From: CAZYXO01 sp964651315
Lineage (GTDB): Bacteria; Bacillota_I; Bacilli_A; RF39; UBA660
DNA length: 24,000 bases
Assembly: GCA_964651315.1 (NCBI GenBank)
Contig: CAZYXO010000007.1
Coordinates: 1-24,000 of the forward strand
Reading direction: 5' to 3'
The notes beneath the pieces were generated by a model. That model was not told the origin of the DNA, ran no database searches, and worked only from the letters and a program-made list of their open reading frames with translations. Positions 7,053 through 15,399 of the stretch are shown piece by piece. The translations under genes were made by a program, and so were the position numbers. Numbering within the stretch: the first letter of the stretch is position 1; each line of letters begins with the position of its first letter.

Positions 7053-9534
7053 TTAATCTTTCTGATTTAAAACAACTATTGGAACTCCTAAATTTTTTGC
7101 TGCTTCTATTTCTGCATCTAGTGGTTTTTCTTCTCTACTTATTACACATGTTGGATATATTGATTTTCCTTTATCATCTTCTCTATACATGACAAATTCA
7201 TTATATGTTCTTGTTGTTTTAAATGACATTGTCGATGGTTCTAAAAAATTCAATTCATTACTTGATAAATTCAAATTATTTGTGCCACCTCTTGAATAAA
7301 TATCTTGATTTCCGCATAATTGGATCATATCAGGTGAAAATTCACTAAATCCAAGTGTTACATGATCTTTATCAATAACTTTTCTTTTTACTGAATCAAA
7401 TTGATATTGATTTAAATATGATAAACATATATAAGTAGTTCCAAATGGTCTAGGATTTTTATAATCTTCAAGTGTCGCTCCATCACCATATGCATTCATT
7501 ACATGAACAAACATCCCAAAATTATCTGGAATATCTTCAATTATTTTAACTTCACTATCTTGTTCAGATTTAGGAACATTCAACATTGTTTTTTGATAAG
7601 CAATTGCGTATATTTTTTTGATATCCGTTTCCATTTCACTAAAACTAAACATAGGACTACTAACTTTAGAATTTTCACTATGTAATGCTATATTTAAATT
7701 ATTCTTTATTTCATTTAACTTTGTTATATCTGTTTCTTTTATAATCCTATCCAATAAATTTATAATACTCGAATATTTTGTTAAATTTAACAAACATTTC
7801 AAATCTTCTTTATCTTTTCCATTAAAACTTTTTTTTAAATCTTCTAGTTTAGCGGGATTAACTATGGTATTTAAAAATTTTTCTGCAGCATAATAACTTG
7901 TATTACACAGCATATTAGTAATTGCATCTTTTATTTCATTTATATTGTTGAAATCTTTTTTATTTTGTTTAAACATTATTTGTTTATAATTTATTATATC
8001 ATCTACAGTTTTAAAAAAATTTAAAGTTTTATCATTGTTATCTATTAAATTGTTTAATACTTTAAGATTGTTTTCATCTAGTAAATTTATATTATCAATT
8101 ATATTTAAAAATAGTTCTTGATGATTATGAATTCCACTTACTAATTTATTAAACTTAATTACACTTTCTATATTTGAATTTAAAGAACCAAATATTTTAC
8201 TATATAAGTTTATAACACTATTTATATTTATTATATTTAAAACTTCATTTATTTTAAAATCAGTTTCTGCCATAATCAAATATTTATTCATTTTTAAAAA
8301 GAATTCTTCACCTACGGCATTAATAAAATCTTGATTTAAAATTGATTTATTCATATTTTTAATAATATTATATAGTCCAAAAGTATTTATTAAATGCTGT
8401 AAAACTTTTTTTTCTTCTCCAGAAAATTGAGTATAATATTTATCCAGTATATTAGAATTAGTTTTAATTAAATTATCAAATTGGATTTCTGTAAGTAATG
8501 AAATTTTATTGATATCTTTGTTTACCATGAAATTAACAATTTTTTCTTTTGATCTATAATTAATTTCATATCCTTTTTCAAATAGTTTATTCATGTTTTC
8601 TTCTGTTAATAAATTCTCTGGCATATAATTAATTACTTCTAATTCTAATCCTGATTTGTTATCTATTATCCAATCAAATACTATTTGACTTTCTTTAAAC
8701 TTACTAGATGATTTATNNNNNNNNNNNNNNNNNNNNNNNNNNNNNNNNNNNNNNNNNNNNNNNNNNNNNNNNNNNNNNNNNNNNNNNNNNNNNNNNNNNN
8801 NNNNNNNNNNNNNNNNCTTTTTTTAATATACTTATCATTGTTTCATCTGTAAGAAATTTTTCATTCATATAATCAATTGCATACAATTCTAATCCTGATT
8901 TGTTCTCTATTATCCAATCAAATACTATTTGACTTTCTTTAAACTTACTAGATGATTTATCACTAATTATATATCCTTTTTTTAATATACTTATCATTGT
9001 TTCATCTGTAAGAAATTTTTCATTCATATAGTTAATTATACTCAATTTGGATCCAGATTTATTTTCTAAAATCCAGTTAAAAACAACTTGACTATCTTTA
9101 AATTTATCAGCAGAAATTTCATGTCCTTTTCCTAATAATTTAAGTATAATTTCTTCAGTAAAAAAACGATCTGACATGAAATCAATAGTATATAATTCTT
9201 CATTTGGATTTTTAAGAAGCCAGTTAAAAACCGCCTCGCTTTCTTTAAATTCTTTTGGAGAATAAAAAGTAATTATATATCCATTTTCTAATGCTTTCAC
9301 CATATTGTCTTCTGTCAAATATTTTTTTGGCATAGCATTAATAGAACTAGTAAATGACCATCTATCAGGATAATATTCAAATATCCATTTAAAAACATCA
9401 ATGCCTTCCATATCTAAAGCAAAAAAAGATAACTCATCATCTATTAAAAATGTTGGTATTTTTTCAATAAAAGCGGGACTAACTTTAATAGTTTTTTTTA
9501 ATAAAGGTTTCAAAATGTTAATAAATATATTCAT
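7053..9534 (-). CDS. Large helical-repeat protein with unnamed C-terminal domain, interrupted by assembly gap
   Basis: The gene starts at ATG 9534, with AAGGA eight bases upstream, and is read to the gap at 8816. After the gap the same repeat resumes (KSSSKFKESQIVFDW) and runs without a stop to 7053. It is therefore one gene, although the 100-N filler puts the halves out of frame. The N-terminal part holds at least five repeats of about 49-53 residues with pattern SQxVFxWIxEN...I.YM...FLT.ETM..ILKKGY. A long Asn/Lys-rich helical middle follows. The last ~155 residues (7053-7525) form a globular domain with landmarks HVMNAYGDGA, TYICLSYLN, RTYNEFVMYRE and AAKNLGVPIVVLN. No signal peptide or membrane segment is visible, so it is probably cytosolic. 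I cannot name the family. Visible length is about 790 residues plus whatever the gap hides. Confidence 0.7.
8651..9135. repeat. Near-identical 159-bp coding tandem repeats
   Basis: The block at 8817-8870 recurs almost unchanged at 8976-9029, exactly 159 bases away. The block at 8895-8960 recurs at 8651-8716 with one difference. Each unit encodes 53 residues (SQIVFDWIIENKSG...DKSSSKFKE). The near identity of the DNA, not only of the protein, points to recent amplification and explains why assembly failed here. Confidence 0.85.
8717..8816. other. Assembly gap (exactly 100 N) inside a tandem repeat
   Basis: The run of 100 N is a standard placeholder, not a measured length. Both flanks lie in the same 159-bp repeat. 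Matching the flanks to intact units predicts a true gap of 15 bases plus a whole multiple of 159, which also restores the reading frame. Confidence 0.9.
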
Positions 9535-9558
9535 ATTAATTCCTTCTCTTCTATAATT

Positions 9559-9588
9559 AGAATAACATAAATTTTAACATATTATCAA
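9559..9588 (-). promoter_or_regulatory. Probable promoter of the repeat-protein gene
   Basis: Minus strand -35 TTGATA (9588-9583), 18-base spacer, -10 TATTCT (9564-9559), then AAGGA and ATG 9534. The promoter lies in the 67-base space after the glycosyltransferase stop, so the repeat protein probably has its own transcript. No clear terminator separates the two. Confidence 0.5.
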
Positions 9589-9601
9589 TTTATTTTAAAA
9601 T

Positions 9602-11290
9602 TTACTTAAATACTTTATATATAATTGTCTGGAATTCTTTATTATCTTCTAAAATAACATAATTATTATAATGTGTGTATTCTAATACTTTATTTAAAAT
9701 ATCTTCATAATTAAGCCATTTATTTATACTTAATACAAATTCATTTTCTTTAGTTAATTCTTCATTATCAATTAATATTTCTAAAGAATCTATATTTTTA
9801 TTTATTATTAATGATTTATTGTAAGTTAAAAATTCTGGCATTGATTTTAAATATGTAAAACTATCATCACTTATATAAACAAAATTATTATTTCCATTTT
9901 TATTAGCAACATTTAATATTTCATTATAGCCTTTATATAAATATCTTGGTTCATTATTTACCATTCCGTACGTTGATAAAAGCATTATAGAAATAAATAT
10001 TATTGCAAAAGATGTTTTTTTATTTGCTATTTTATTTATTAAATTATCTAAATAAAGTACTATTATAATACTTAATATTGGTATTAGAATTGAAATATAT
10101 CGCATTATTGTATCACTACGCATTTCTGGTGATTTTATCGCAACAATTAAGAAATATAAAATAAATGGAATTATTAATAAACTTTCATAAATACTTTTTG
10201 TTTTTTTATTTTTCTTTATTAAATTAAATATATAAATAGATAATATTCCTAGACAAATAATAATAAATATAATTGTTGGTATAGAAAATGCATAACTTAA
10301 TTCTTGAAAATATAAAATAATTCTTTCTAATATATTAACTGTTTCTTTAGAAGCAATTCCACGATAAGAAAAGAAGATATGATAAATAGATGTAGGAAAT
10401 AAAACTATCCCAATTAATGCACTAATTAATAAATATTTTAGATATTTAAATAATTCTTGTATTTTTTTATTTTTAATTAAATATATTAATAAAACTAAAC
10501 ATTCAAAAAAAGCAAAGAAGCAATAATAATATTGAGTTAAAAAACCTAAAACTGTTACTAAAATAAGTTTATTTCGTAATTTCTTATCAATGTTAAAATC
10601 ACTTTCAACTATTTTAAAATGAATATACAAAGAATAAATAATAAAAAATATTAACATTTGATACATTCTTAAAAATATTATTGTTGATATTGAGCCTATA
10701 CTTAAACCATATAATAATATTACTGGTATGCTTAACTTTTCTTTATTAAATATTTTTAATATCTTTTTTAAGTATATACAAGTTAGAATAAAAAATATTA
10801 AATTAATAATAAATATTATATATTTAGAGAATATTCCAAAAAATAATGTAGAAAATAAGTGAACTAAAAAGTAAAATAATGGTGGATGAACATCTTTACC
10901 TTGATTATAATAAACACTAAAATAATTAAATATATCTTCTTTTCCTATTGTTGCGTAAGTTTTTGCATCTTCTTTTGTTTTCCATACTGGCTTTTCTAAT
11001 AATTTTAACTCTTTATCTCTTTTTGTAAATTCACTTGGATTTTTAAAATAATAGAATAAATTATTAAATTTTTCTTTAACATTACCTTTTAAGATTTCAT
11101 CATAAACAATTATATTTACTGCATCTTTATCACCAAATCGCTGATATGTGTTATCATATTTATAATTACTACTACCATAAGAAAATATTTCATCTTCATG
11201 AAATCCTTCTTTGTTAGAAATCCAAAAAAACATTGTTGTAGATAACAATATTAAAACTATTATAAAAATTATATTTGATTTATTTTTCAT
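9602..11290 (-). CDS. Polytopic membrane glycosyltransferase (GT39/ArnT-like, GT-C fold)
   Basis: 562 residues with an N-terminal membrane anchor, then about ten further hydrophobic segments and a short soluble C-terminal tail. The first outer loop carries FHEDEIFS (D33-E34), the acidic motif expected of GT-C enzymes that use polyprenyl-phosphate sugars. A later loop has VHPPLFYFL (around 134-142), also typical of this family. Such enzymes transfer sugars from a lipid carrier to surface polymers, lipids or proteins on the outer face; the acceptor here is unknown. It follows the kinase gene by 27 bases with AAGG before the ATG, so it is probably cotranscribed with the regulator-kinase pair. 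An envelope-modifying job would suit a peptide-stress regulon (inference). Confidence 0.75.
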   Translation of the reverse strand: MKNKSNIIFIIVLILLSTTMFFWISNKEGFHEDEIFSYGSSNYKYDNTYQRFGDKDAVNIIVYDEILKGNVKEKFNNLFYYFKNPSEFTKRDKELKLLEKPVWKTKEDAKTYATIGKEDIFNYFSVYYNQGKDVHPPLFYFLVHLFSTLFFGIFSKYIIFIINLIFFILTCIYLKKILKIFNKEKLSIPVILLYGLSIGSISTIIFLRMYQMLIFFIIYSLYIHFKIVESDFNIDKKLRNKLILVTVLGFLTQYYYCFFAFFECLVLLIYLIKNKKIQELFKYLKYLLISALIGIVLFPTSIYHIFFSYRGIASKETVNILERIILYFQELSYAFSIPTIIFIIICLGILSIYIFNLIKKNKKTKSIYESLLIIPFILYFLIVAIKSPEMRSDTIMRYISILIPILSIIIVLYLDNLINKIANKKTSFAIIFISIMLLSTYGMVNNEPRYLYKGYNEILNVANKNGNNNFVYISDDSFTYLKSMPEFLTYNKSLIINKNIDSLEILIDNEELTKENEFVLSINKWLNYEDILNKVLEYTHYNNYVILEDNKEFQTIIYKVFK

Positions 11291-11317
11291 GTTTTAAACC
11301 TTCATTTCTAATATTCT

Positions 11318-12325
11318 CTAAACAATCATTGAATTCTTAGGAATTATAATAATAACTTTTGTATATTCATTTTCTTTCGAATTAATAATTATTTCATGAC
11401 TTAATTTATCACATAATTTTTTACATAAATATAAACCAATACCAGTTGAACTATAATTTTTACGTCCATTTTTACCAGTAAAACCTTTGTGAAATACTTT
11501 TTTTAAATCTACATTATTAATACCAATACCATTATCTATTATTTCTAAAATAACATTGTTTTCATTATCTTTAACATCAAATTTAATATAAGAATCTTTA
11601 TCTTTAGAATATTTAATACTATTAACAACTATTTGATTAATAATAAATTGTAACCATAAATTATCACTTTCAACATTTATATTATCTACTTTATTATCTA
11701 TTTTAATATGTTTACTAATGATATCTTTTTTATTTCTTTTAATAACATTATCAATACAATCTTTTAAATTAGTTTTCTTTATAATATAATCATGATAAAC
11801 TAAATCACTTTTAGCATAGTATAAAACTTGTTCTATATAATTTTCCATCTGATTTAATTCTTCTAAAATATTATTAGTTACTTTATTTTTATTGTTTTCA
11901 ATAATTAATTTAGAAGTAGATAATGGTGTTTTAATTTCATGACACCATAATTCGATATATTCTTTAAATTCACTATTACTTCTTTTATAAGTATTTATTT
12001 CTTCGATATATGATTTATCGATATCATATAAGTAATCAAGTAATATTTTACCTTCTAATATATCTGCATAAGTAATTAATTCAGTTATAAAATACTTTTT
12101 ATCTAATTTATCTAATTTTTTTGTAAATAAATTATAAAAATGTTGTTTACGAAAATATGTTATTAAATAACCAATAATAAATGTGATTAAATAAGTAAAC
12201 ATAATTAAAATTATTACATATTTATTAACATTAAAAAGAATTAATAATACAGTTGATAATATTAAGAATAATAGATTTAAAAATATTACATAAATAGTAT
12301 CTAAAATATAATCGATAAATTTCAT
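11318..12325 (-). CDS. BceS-type intramembrane-sensing histidine kinase
   Basis: 335 residues, the BceS length. Two N-terminal membrane helices (about 12-31 and 36-58) are joined by only a few residues, so there is no extracellular sensor domain. The phosphoacceptor histidine is H129 in WCHEIKTPLS; the N box is NQIVVNSIKYS (N235), the G1 box DNGIGI (264-269) and the G2 box STGIGL (293-298). In known systems such kinases sense drug flux through a partner BceAB transporter rather than the drug itself. The gene overlaps the response-regulator gene by 4 bases (ATGA). The only BceAB-like transporter in the window is at 3020-5795. Confidence 0.9.
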   Translation of the reverse strand: MKFIDYILDTIYVIFLNLLFLILSTVLLILFNVNKYVIILIMFTYLITFIIGYLITYFRKQHFYNLFTKKLDKLDKKYFITELITYADILEGKILLDYLYDIDKSYIEEINTYKRSNSEFKEYIELWCHEIKTPLSTSKLIIENNKNKVTNNILEELNQMENYIEQVLYYAKSDLVYHDYIIKKTNLKDCIDNVIKRNKKDIISKHIKIDNKVDNINVESDNLWLQFIINQIVVNSIKYSKDKDSYIKFDVKDNENNVILEIIDNGIGINNVDLKKVFHKGFTGKNGRKNYSSTGIGLYLCKKLCDKLSHEIIINSKENEYTKVIIIIPKNSMIV

Positions 12326-12981
12326 ATTAAAATATATCCTTCACTTCTTTTTGTTTTTATAATATCTTTATAACCAATACTTTCAAGTTTGCTTCTTAAG
12401 CGATTAATATTTACTGTTAATGTATTATCATCAATAAATAAATTTGTATTCCATAAGTAATTCATTAAATCATCACGAGATACTATTTTACCTTTATTTT
12501 TAATTAAATAATAAAATATCCGAAATTCATTTTTAGTTAAATCATATATTTCATTATCTTTTAATATTGCTTGTTTATTAACATCAAGAATCAGATTTTG
12601 ATAATTTAACATATTATTTTCATTATTTCGATTAAAAAAACGATTAATTCTTGCTAAAAGTATTTGTGGATTATATGGTTTTGTTAAGAAATCATCTGCT
12701 CCATAATTAATACTTATTAGTTCATCTAATTCAGTATTTCTACTTGTTACAATTATTATCGGTGTACTTATTTTTTTACGTAATTCTTTACATACTATTT
12801 CACCATTTAGATTAGGAATATTGATATCCAAAAGAATTAAATTTGCATTAGATTTAATAATATCTTCAATTGTATTAGTAAAATTTGCTAAAATTGATAC
12901 TAAATATCCACTATTTTCTAAAAATATTTTTAATTCTTGTGCTAATTTTTCTTCATCTTCAACAATTAATATTTTATTCAT
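12322..12981 (-). CDS. BceR-type OmpR-family response regulator
   Basis: 219 residues. The receiver domain has acidic pair E8/D9, phosphoacceptor D52 (LLLDINIPNLNG), T79/S80 and K101 (FLTKPY). The C-terminal winged helix (about 125-219) has the OmpR pattern LTKNEFRIFYYL...VSRDDLMNYLW...NRLRSKLE...RSEGYIL. It is encoded 5 bases after the lipase gene and overlaps the kinase gene, so the pair is cotranscribed. The predicted target is the TTACA-N4-TGTAA site at 5868-5881 before the transporter. No such site was seen in front of its own operon. Confidence 0.92.
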   Translation of the reverse strand: MNKILIVEDEEKLAQELKIFLENSGYLVSILANFTNTIEDIIKSNANLILLDINIPNLNGEIVCKELRKKISTPIIIVTSRNTELDELISINYGADDFLTKPYNPQILLARINRFFNRNNENNMLNYQNLILDVNKQAILKDNEIYDLTKNEFRIFYYLIKNKGKIVSRDDLMNYLWNTNLFIDDNTLTVNINRLRSKLESIGYKDIIKTKRSEGYILI

Positions 12982-12986
12982 ATGTA

Positions 12987-13835
12987 TTAACTTTCTAGAT
13001 ATTTTTTCATATCATTATAAACTAATGCTGCTTTCTCATAACCTTGCTTATAGGCAATTTTTAATTTCTCACGATTTTTTTCTACTCGACTTACTTTAAA
13101 AGGATAATTTGGTCTTATAACAAATATATTACCTAATTTTTCTTGTTCTTTAATAAATCTGATTGTATCATTATAAACTTTATGTCTATTATTTAATACT
13201 TTGATAAGTTCTGGATATTCTTTATATTTCATTTCATATAACTTACTTAATTTACTTTGCTTTTTATAATATTTTTCATCTCTTGTTAAAACTACTACTA
13301 CTTTTTTCATTTTACGATTAAGCATTTCTTTAATAGGTATAGCATCACTTATACCACCATCTAAGTATTGTTGATCATTTATTACGACATTTTTTGATAG
13401 TATTGGTAAACTTGCTGATGCCCTTACATAGTCCATATCTTTACGTGAATCTTTTAATTCTAAATATTCAGCACAACCCGTTTTAATATTGGTAACACAT
13501 GTTATCAATTTAGTTTTTGATTTATTAAAAGTATCATAATCAAATTTATTTAATTGATTGGGAACTACATTATAAATAAAATCTGCACCAAAAAAGTCAC
13601 CTGTTTTAAGTAAACTTTGTAATCCGAAGTATCTTTTATCATTTAAGTAATCTAAACTTATTTTCTTTGCGCGCCCTTTTTGTTTGGAAATAAAACTAGT
13701 TGCGTGACATGCTCCAGCAGATACACCCATTATTTCTTTAAATTCAATATTTTTTTCTAAAAAGAAATCGAGAACTCCTACTGTAAACATTCCACGCATT
13801 CCGCCGCCTTCAAGTACTAAACCATATTTTTTCAT
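12987..13835 (-). CDS. Patatin-like phospholipase / acyl hydrolase
   Basis: 282 residues with the complete patatin catalytic set: oxyanion loop GGGMRG at 10-15, nucleophile S39 in GVSAG, and catalytic D159 in YLDGG. There is no signal peptide, so it is a cytoplasmic or membrane-surface serine lipase acting on acyl esters of lipids. GAGG lies 6-7 bases before ATG 13835. It sits 30 bases after the stop of the COG1373 ATPase and 5 bases before the response regulator, with no room for a clear promoter, so it is probably read through from upstream or from a promoter inside the ATPase gene. Similar single-domain bacterial patatins are common; their physiological substrates are mostly unknown. Confidence 0.88.
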   Translation of the reverse strand: MKKYGLVLEGGGMRGMFTVGVLDFFLEKNIEFKEIMGVSAGACHATSFISKQKGRAKKISLDYLNDKRYFGLQSLLKTGDFFGADFIYNVVPNQLNKFDYDTFNKSKTKLITCVTNIKTGCAEYLELKDSRKDMDYVRASASLPILSKNVVINDQQYLDGGISDAIPIKEMLNRKMKKVVVVLTRDEKYYKKQSKLSKLYEMKYKEYPELIKVLNNRHKVYNDTIRFIKEQEKLGNIFVIRPNYPFKVSRVEKNREKLKIAYKQGYEKAALVYNDMKKYLES

Positions 13836-13865
13836 ATTAACCTCATCTCTATTTTAATTATTAAA

Positions 13866-15170
13866 TTATTCTAAAAACATAAACATATAAAGTGGTAAAT
13901 TTATAATATCACGCTCTTTATCAATTCCTATATTTTTCATGGATAACTTTAATCCTTTTTTTATTCCCCAATTATCCATTATCGATATTAATGATTTTGC
14001 TTTTGTATTACCACCAGATTTAACTTCAAGTGCTGTTAAAATATGATTATATCGTATAAAGAAATCAATTTCTAATTTATTGTTATTTTCAAAATAATAT
14101 AACTTTTTATTTTTTGCAATTAACATTTGAGCAACGATATTCTCATAAATTGCACCTTTATATACACCTATATTATTATTTAATATATCAATTCCAACTT
14201 CATCATCCAGCATTGATAGTAAAAGACCTGTATCGTTCATGTATACTTTAAATTCACTATCTTTCTTATTTCCTTCCAGCGGTAACTCAGGAATATTTAG
14301 ATTATAGCAAAAATTAACTATTCCCGCATCATATAACCACATTAAACTCCCAGCAAATTTTCTTGCAGTTCCACCTTTTTCTACTAATGAATAACGAAAC
14401 TTTTTATAATCTTTTGCTAAATGTTTAGGAATTGATAAAAAACATTCTCTAGCTTTAACTTTTTCGCTATCGCTTGCATATTGTGCTATGTCATCTAAAT
14501 AGTCATTTACGATTTGTTTTTGTAATCTTTGCACAGTTGCAAAATTCTTATTAATTGTAAATTCTAGAACAATTCTTGGCATTCCACCGACTATGATATA
14601 TTCTTTAAATAGTTCATTCATTTTATCATGAATACTTTTGGGAACAATTTCTTTCTTTTCAAAATATTCTTTAACGTATGATATTTTATCATCGCTCATG
14701 CCAGTTGCATAGCAAAATTCTTCAAAATCAAGAGGATACATTACTAATTGGTCATTATAACCAACAGGAAAAGATGGAACTTCTTTTAAATTAATTCCTA
14801 AAAGAGAACCAGATGCAATTACATCATATCTTTTATCTAATGCAAAAGATTTTAAAGATACTCTAGCATTAGGACACGCTTGTATTTCATCTAAAAATAT
14901 AACTGTTTCATTTGGAACAATATTAACATTAATAAAATTAATTGATATATTTTTTATTATTGTATCAACATCAAGTGCACCATCAAAAATAGATTTTAAA
15001 TTAGGTTGTAAAATAAAATTTACATATACATAATTTGAATAATTATTTTTGCAAAAATCATCTATAATAAATGTTTTCCCTACCTGCCTTGCTCCTTTAA
15101 CAACAAGGGGCATTTTATTTTGATTATTTTTCCAATTTTCTAATTCTTTTGTTATTTTTCTTCTTAACAT
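13866..15170 (-). CDS. COG1373-type AAA ATPase with DUF4143 domain
   Basis: 434 residues from ATG 15170, chosen because AAAAGGG lies seven bases upstream; a GTG at 15203 would begin inside the -10 region and is rejected. Walker A is GARQVGKT (26-33), Walker B VIFLDEIQ, with sensor-type VIASGSLLG next. The segment YPLDFEEFCYA and the C-terminal EVKSGG... (LTALEVKSGGNTKAKSL) are typical of the DUF4143/PD-(D/E)XK-like end. It is distantly related to the ATPase at 1-1184 (GIRRCGKS type) and not a recent duplicate. Function of the family is unknown. The promoter is preceded by three 33-bp repeats. Confidence 0.9.
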   Translation of the reverse strand: MLRRKITKELENWKNNQNKMPLVVKGARQVGKTFIIDDFCKNNYSNYVYVNFILQPNLKSIFDGALDVDTIIKNISINFINVNIVPNETVIFLDEIQACPNARVSLKSFALDKRYDVIASGSLLGINLKEVPSFPVGYNDQLVMYPLDFEEFCYATGMSDDKISYVKEYFEKKEIVPKSIHDKMNELFKEYIIVGGMPRIVLEFTINKNFATVQRLQKQIVNDYLDDIAQYASDSEKVKARECFLSIPKHLAKDYKKFRYSLVEKGGTARKFAGSLMWLYDAGIVNFCYNLNIPELPLEGNKKDSEFKVYMNDTGLLLSMLDDEVGIDILNNNIGVYKGAIYENIVAQMLIAKNKKLYYFENNNKLEIDFFIRYNHILTALEVKSGGNTKAKSLISIMDNWGIKKGLKLSMKNIGIDKERDIINLPLYMFMFLE

Positions 15171-15193
15171 AACAACACCCTTTTCACACATTA

Positions 15194-15222
15194 AGAATAC
15201 CACATAAATTAAGGAAAATCAA
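15194..15222 (-). promoter_or_regulatory. Promoter of the second COG1373 ATPase
   Basis: Minus strand -35 TTGATT (15222-15217), 17-base spacer, -10 TATTCT (15199-15194) with an upstream TGG giving an extended -10. Predicted start is near 15187, about 17 bases before the ATG. The -10 region contains TGTGGTATTC, a 10-base word also found in both palindromes at 1207-1298. The repeats begin five bases upstream of the -35. Confidence 0.6.
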
Positions 15223-15226
15223 CACT

Positions 15227-15325
15227 TATGCAGATTTTTACCACGAATAATTGTTGCTTTATGCAGATTTTCGCTACGAATAATTGCTATGATATGCATA
15301 TTTTCACCACGAATATTAAGATTAA
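15227..15325. repeat. Three tandem 33-bp repeats upstream of the COG1373 ATPase
   Basis: Copies start at 15227, 15260 and 15293, an exact 33-base period. The shared core is TATGCAGATTTT, two to four variable bases, then ACGAATAATTG. Copies 1 and 2 differ at three of the first 27 positions; copy 3 is more diverged and loses the end. They are non-coding and lie at about -40 to -135 relative to the predicted start of the ATPase transcript, so they look like a cooperative protein-binding array. Confidence 0.8.
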
Positions 15326-15399
15326 TATAATAAAAAGTTAGTTATTAAAAGTTTTTAGTCTAAAAAAACTATTAATTAATATATTTTAATGTGATGAAG
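15326..15399 (+). promoter_or_regulatory. Leader region of the surface-protein gene
   Basis: A TATAAT at about 15325-15335 could be a -10 but has no good -35. An imperfect inverted repeat (15344-15375, core TTTTTAGTCTAAAAA) lies between it and the start codon and may be an operator or attenuator. Nothing else recognisable. Confidence 0.25.

Noticed and set aside
9567..9603. Inverted repeat TAAATTTTAA / TTAAAATTTA after the glycosyltransferase as a terminator
   Set aside because: All A/T stem with a 17-base loop and no T run; not stable enough to support.
15171..15203. GTG at 15203 as start of the second COG1373 ATPase
   Set aside because: The extra 11 codons overlap the extended -10 and predicted transcription start, and ATG 15170 has a proper AAAAGGG site.
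15227..15325. CRISPR array
   Set aside because: The 33-bp units are directly contiguous with no unique spacers and no cas genes are present.
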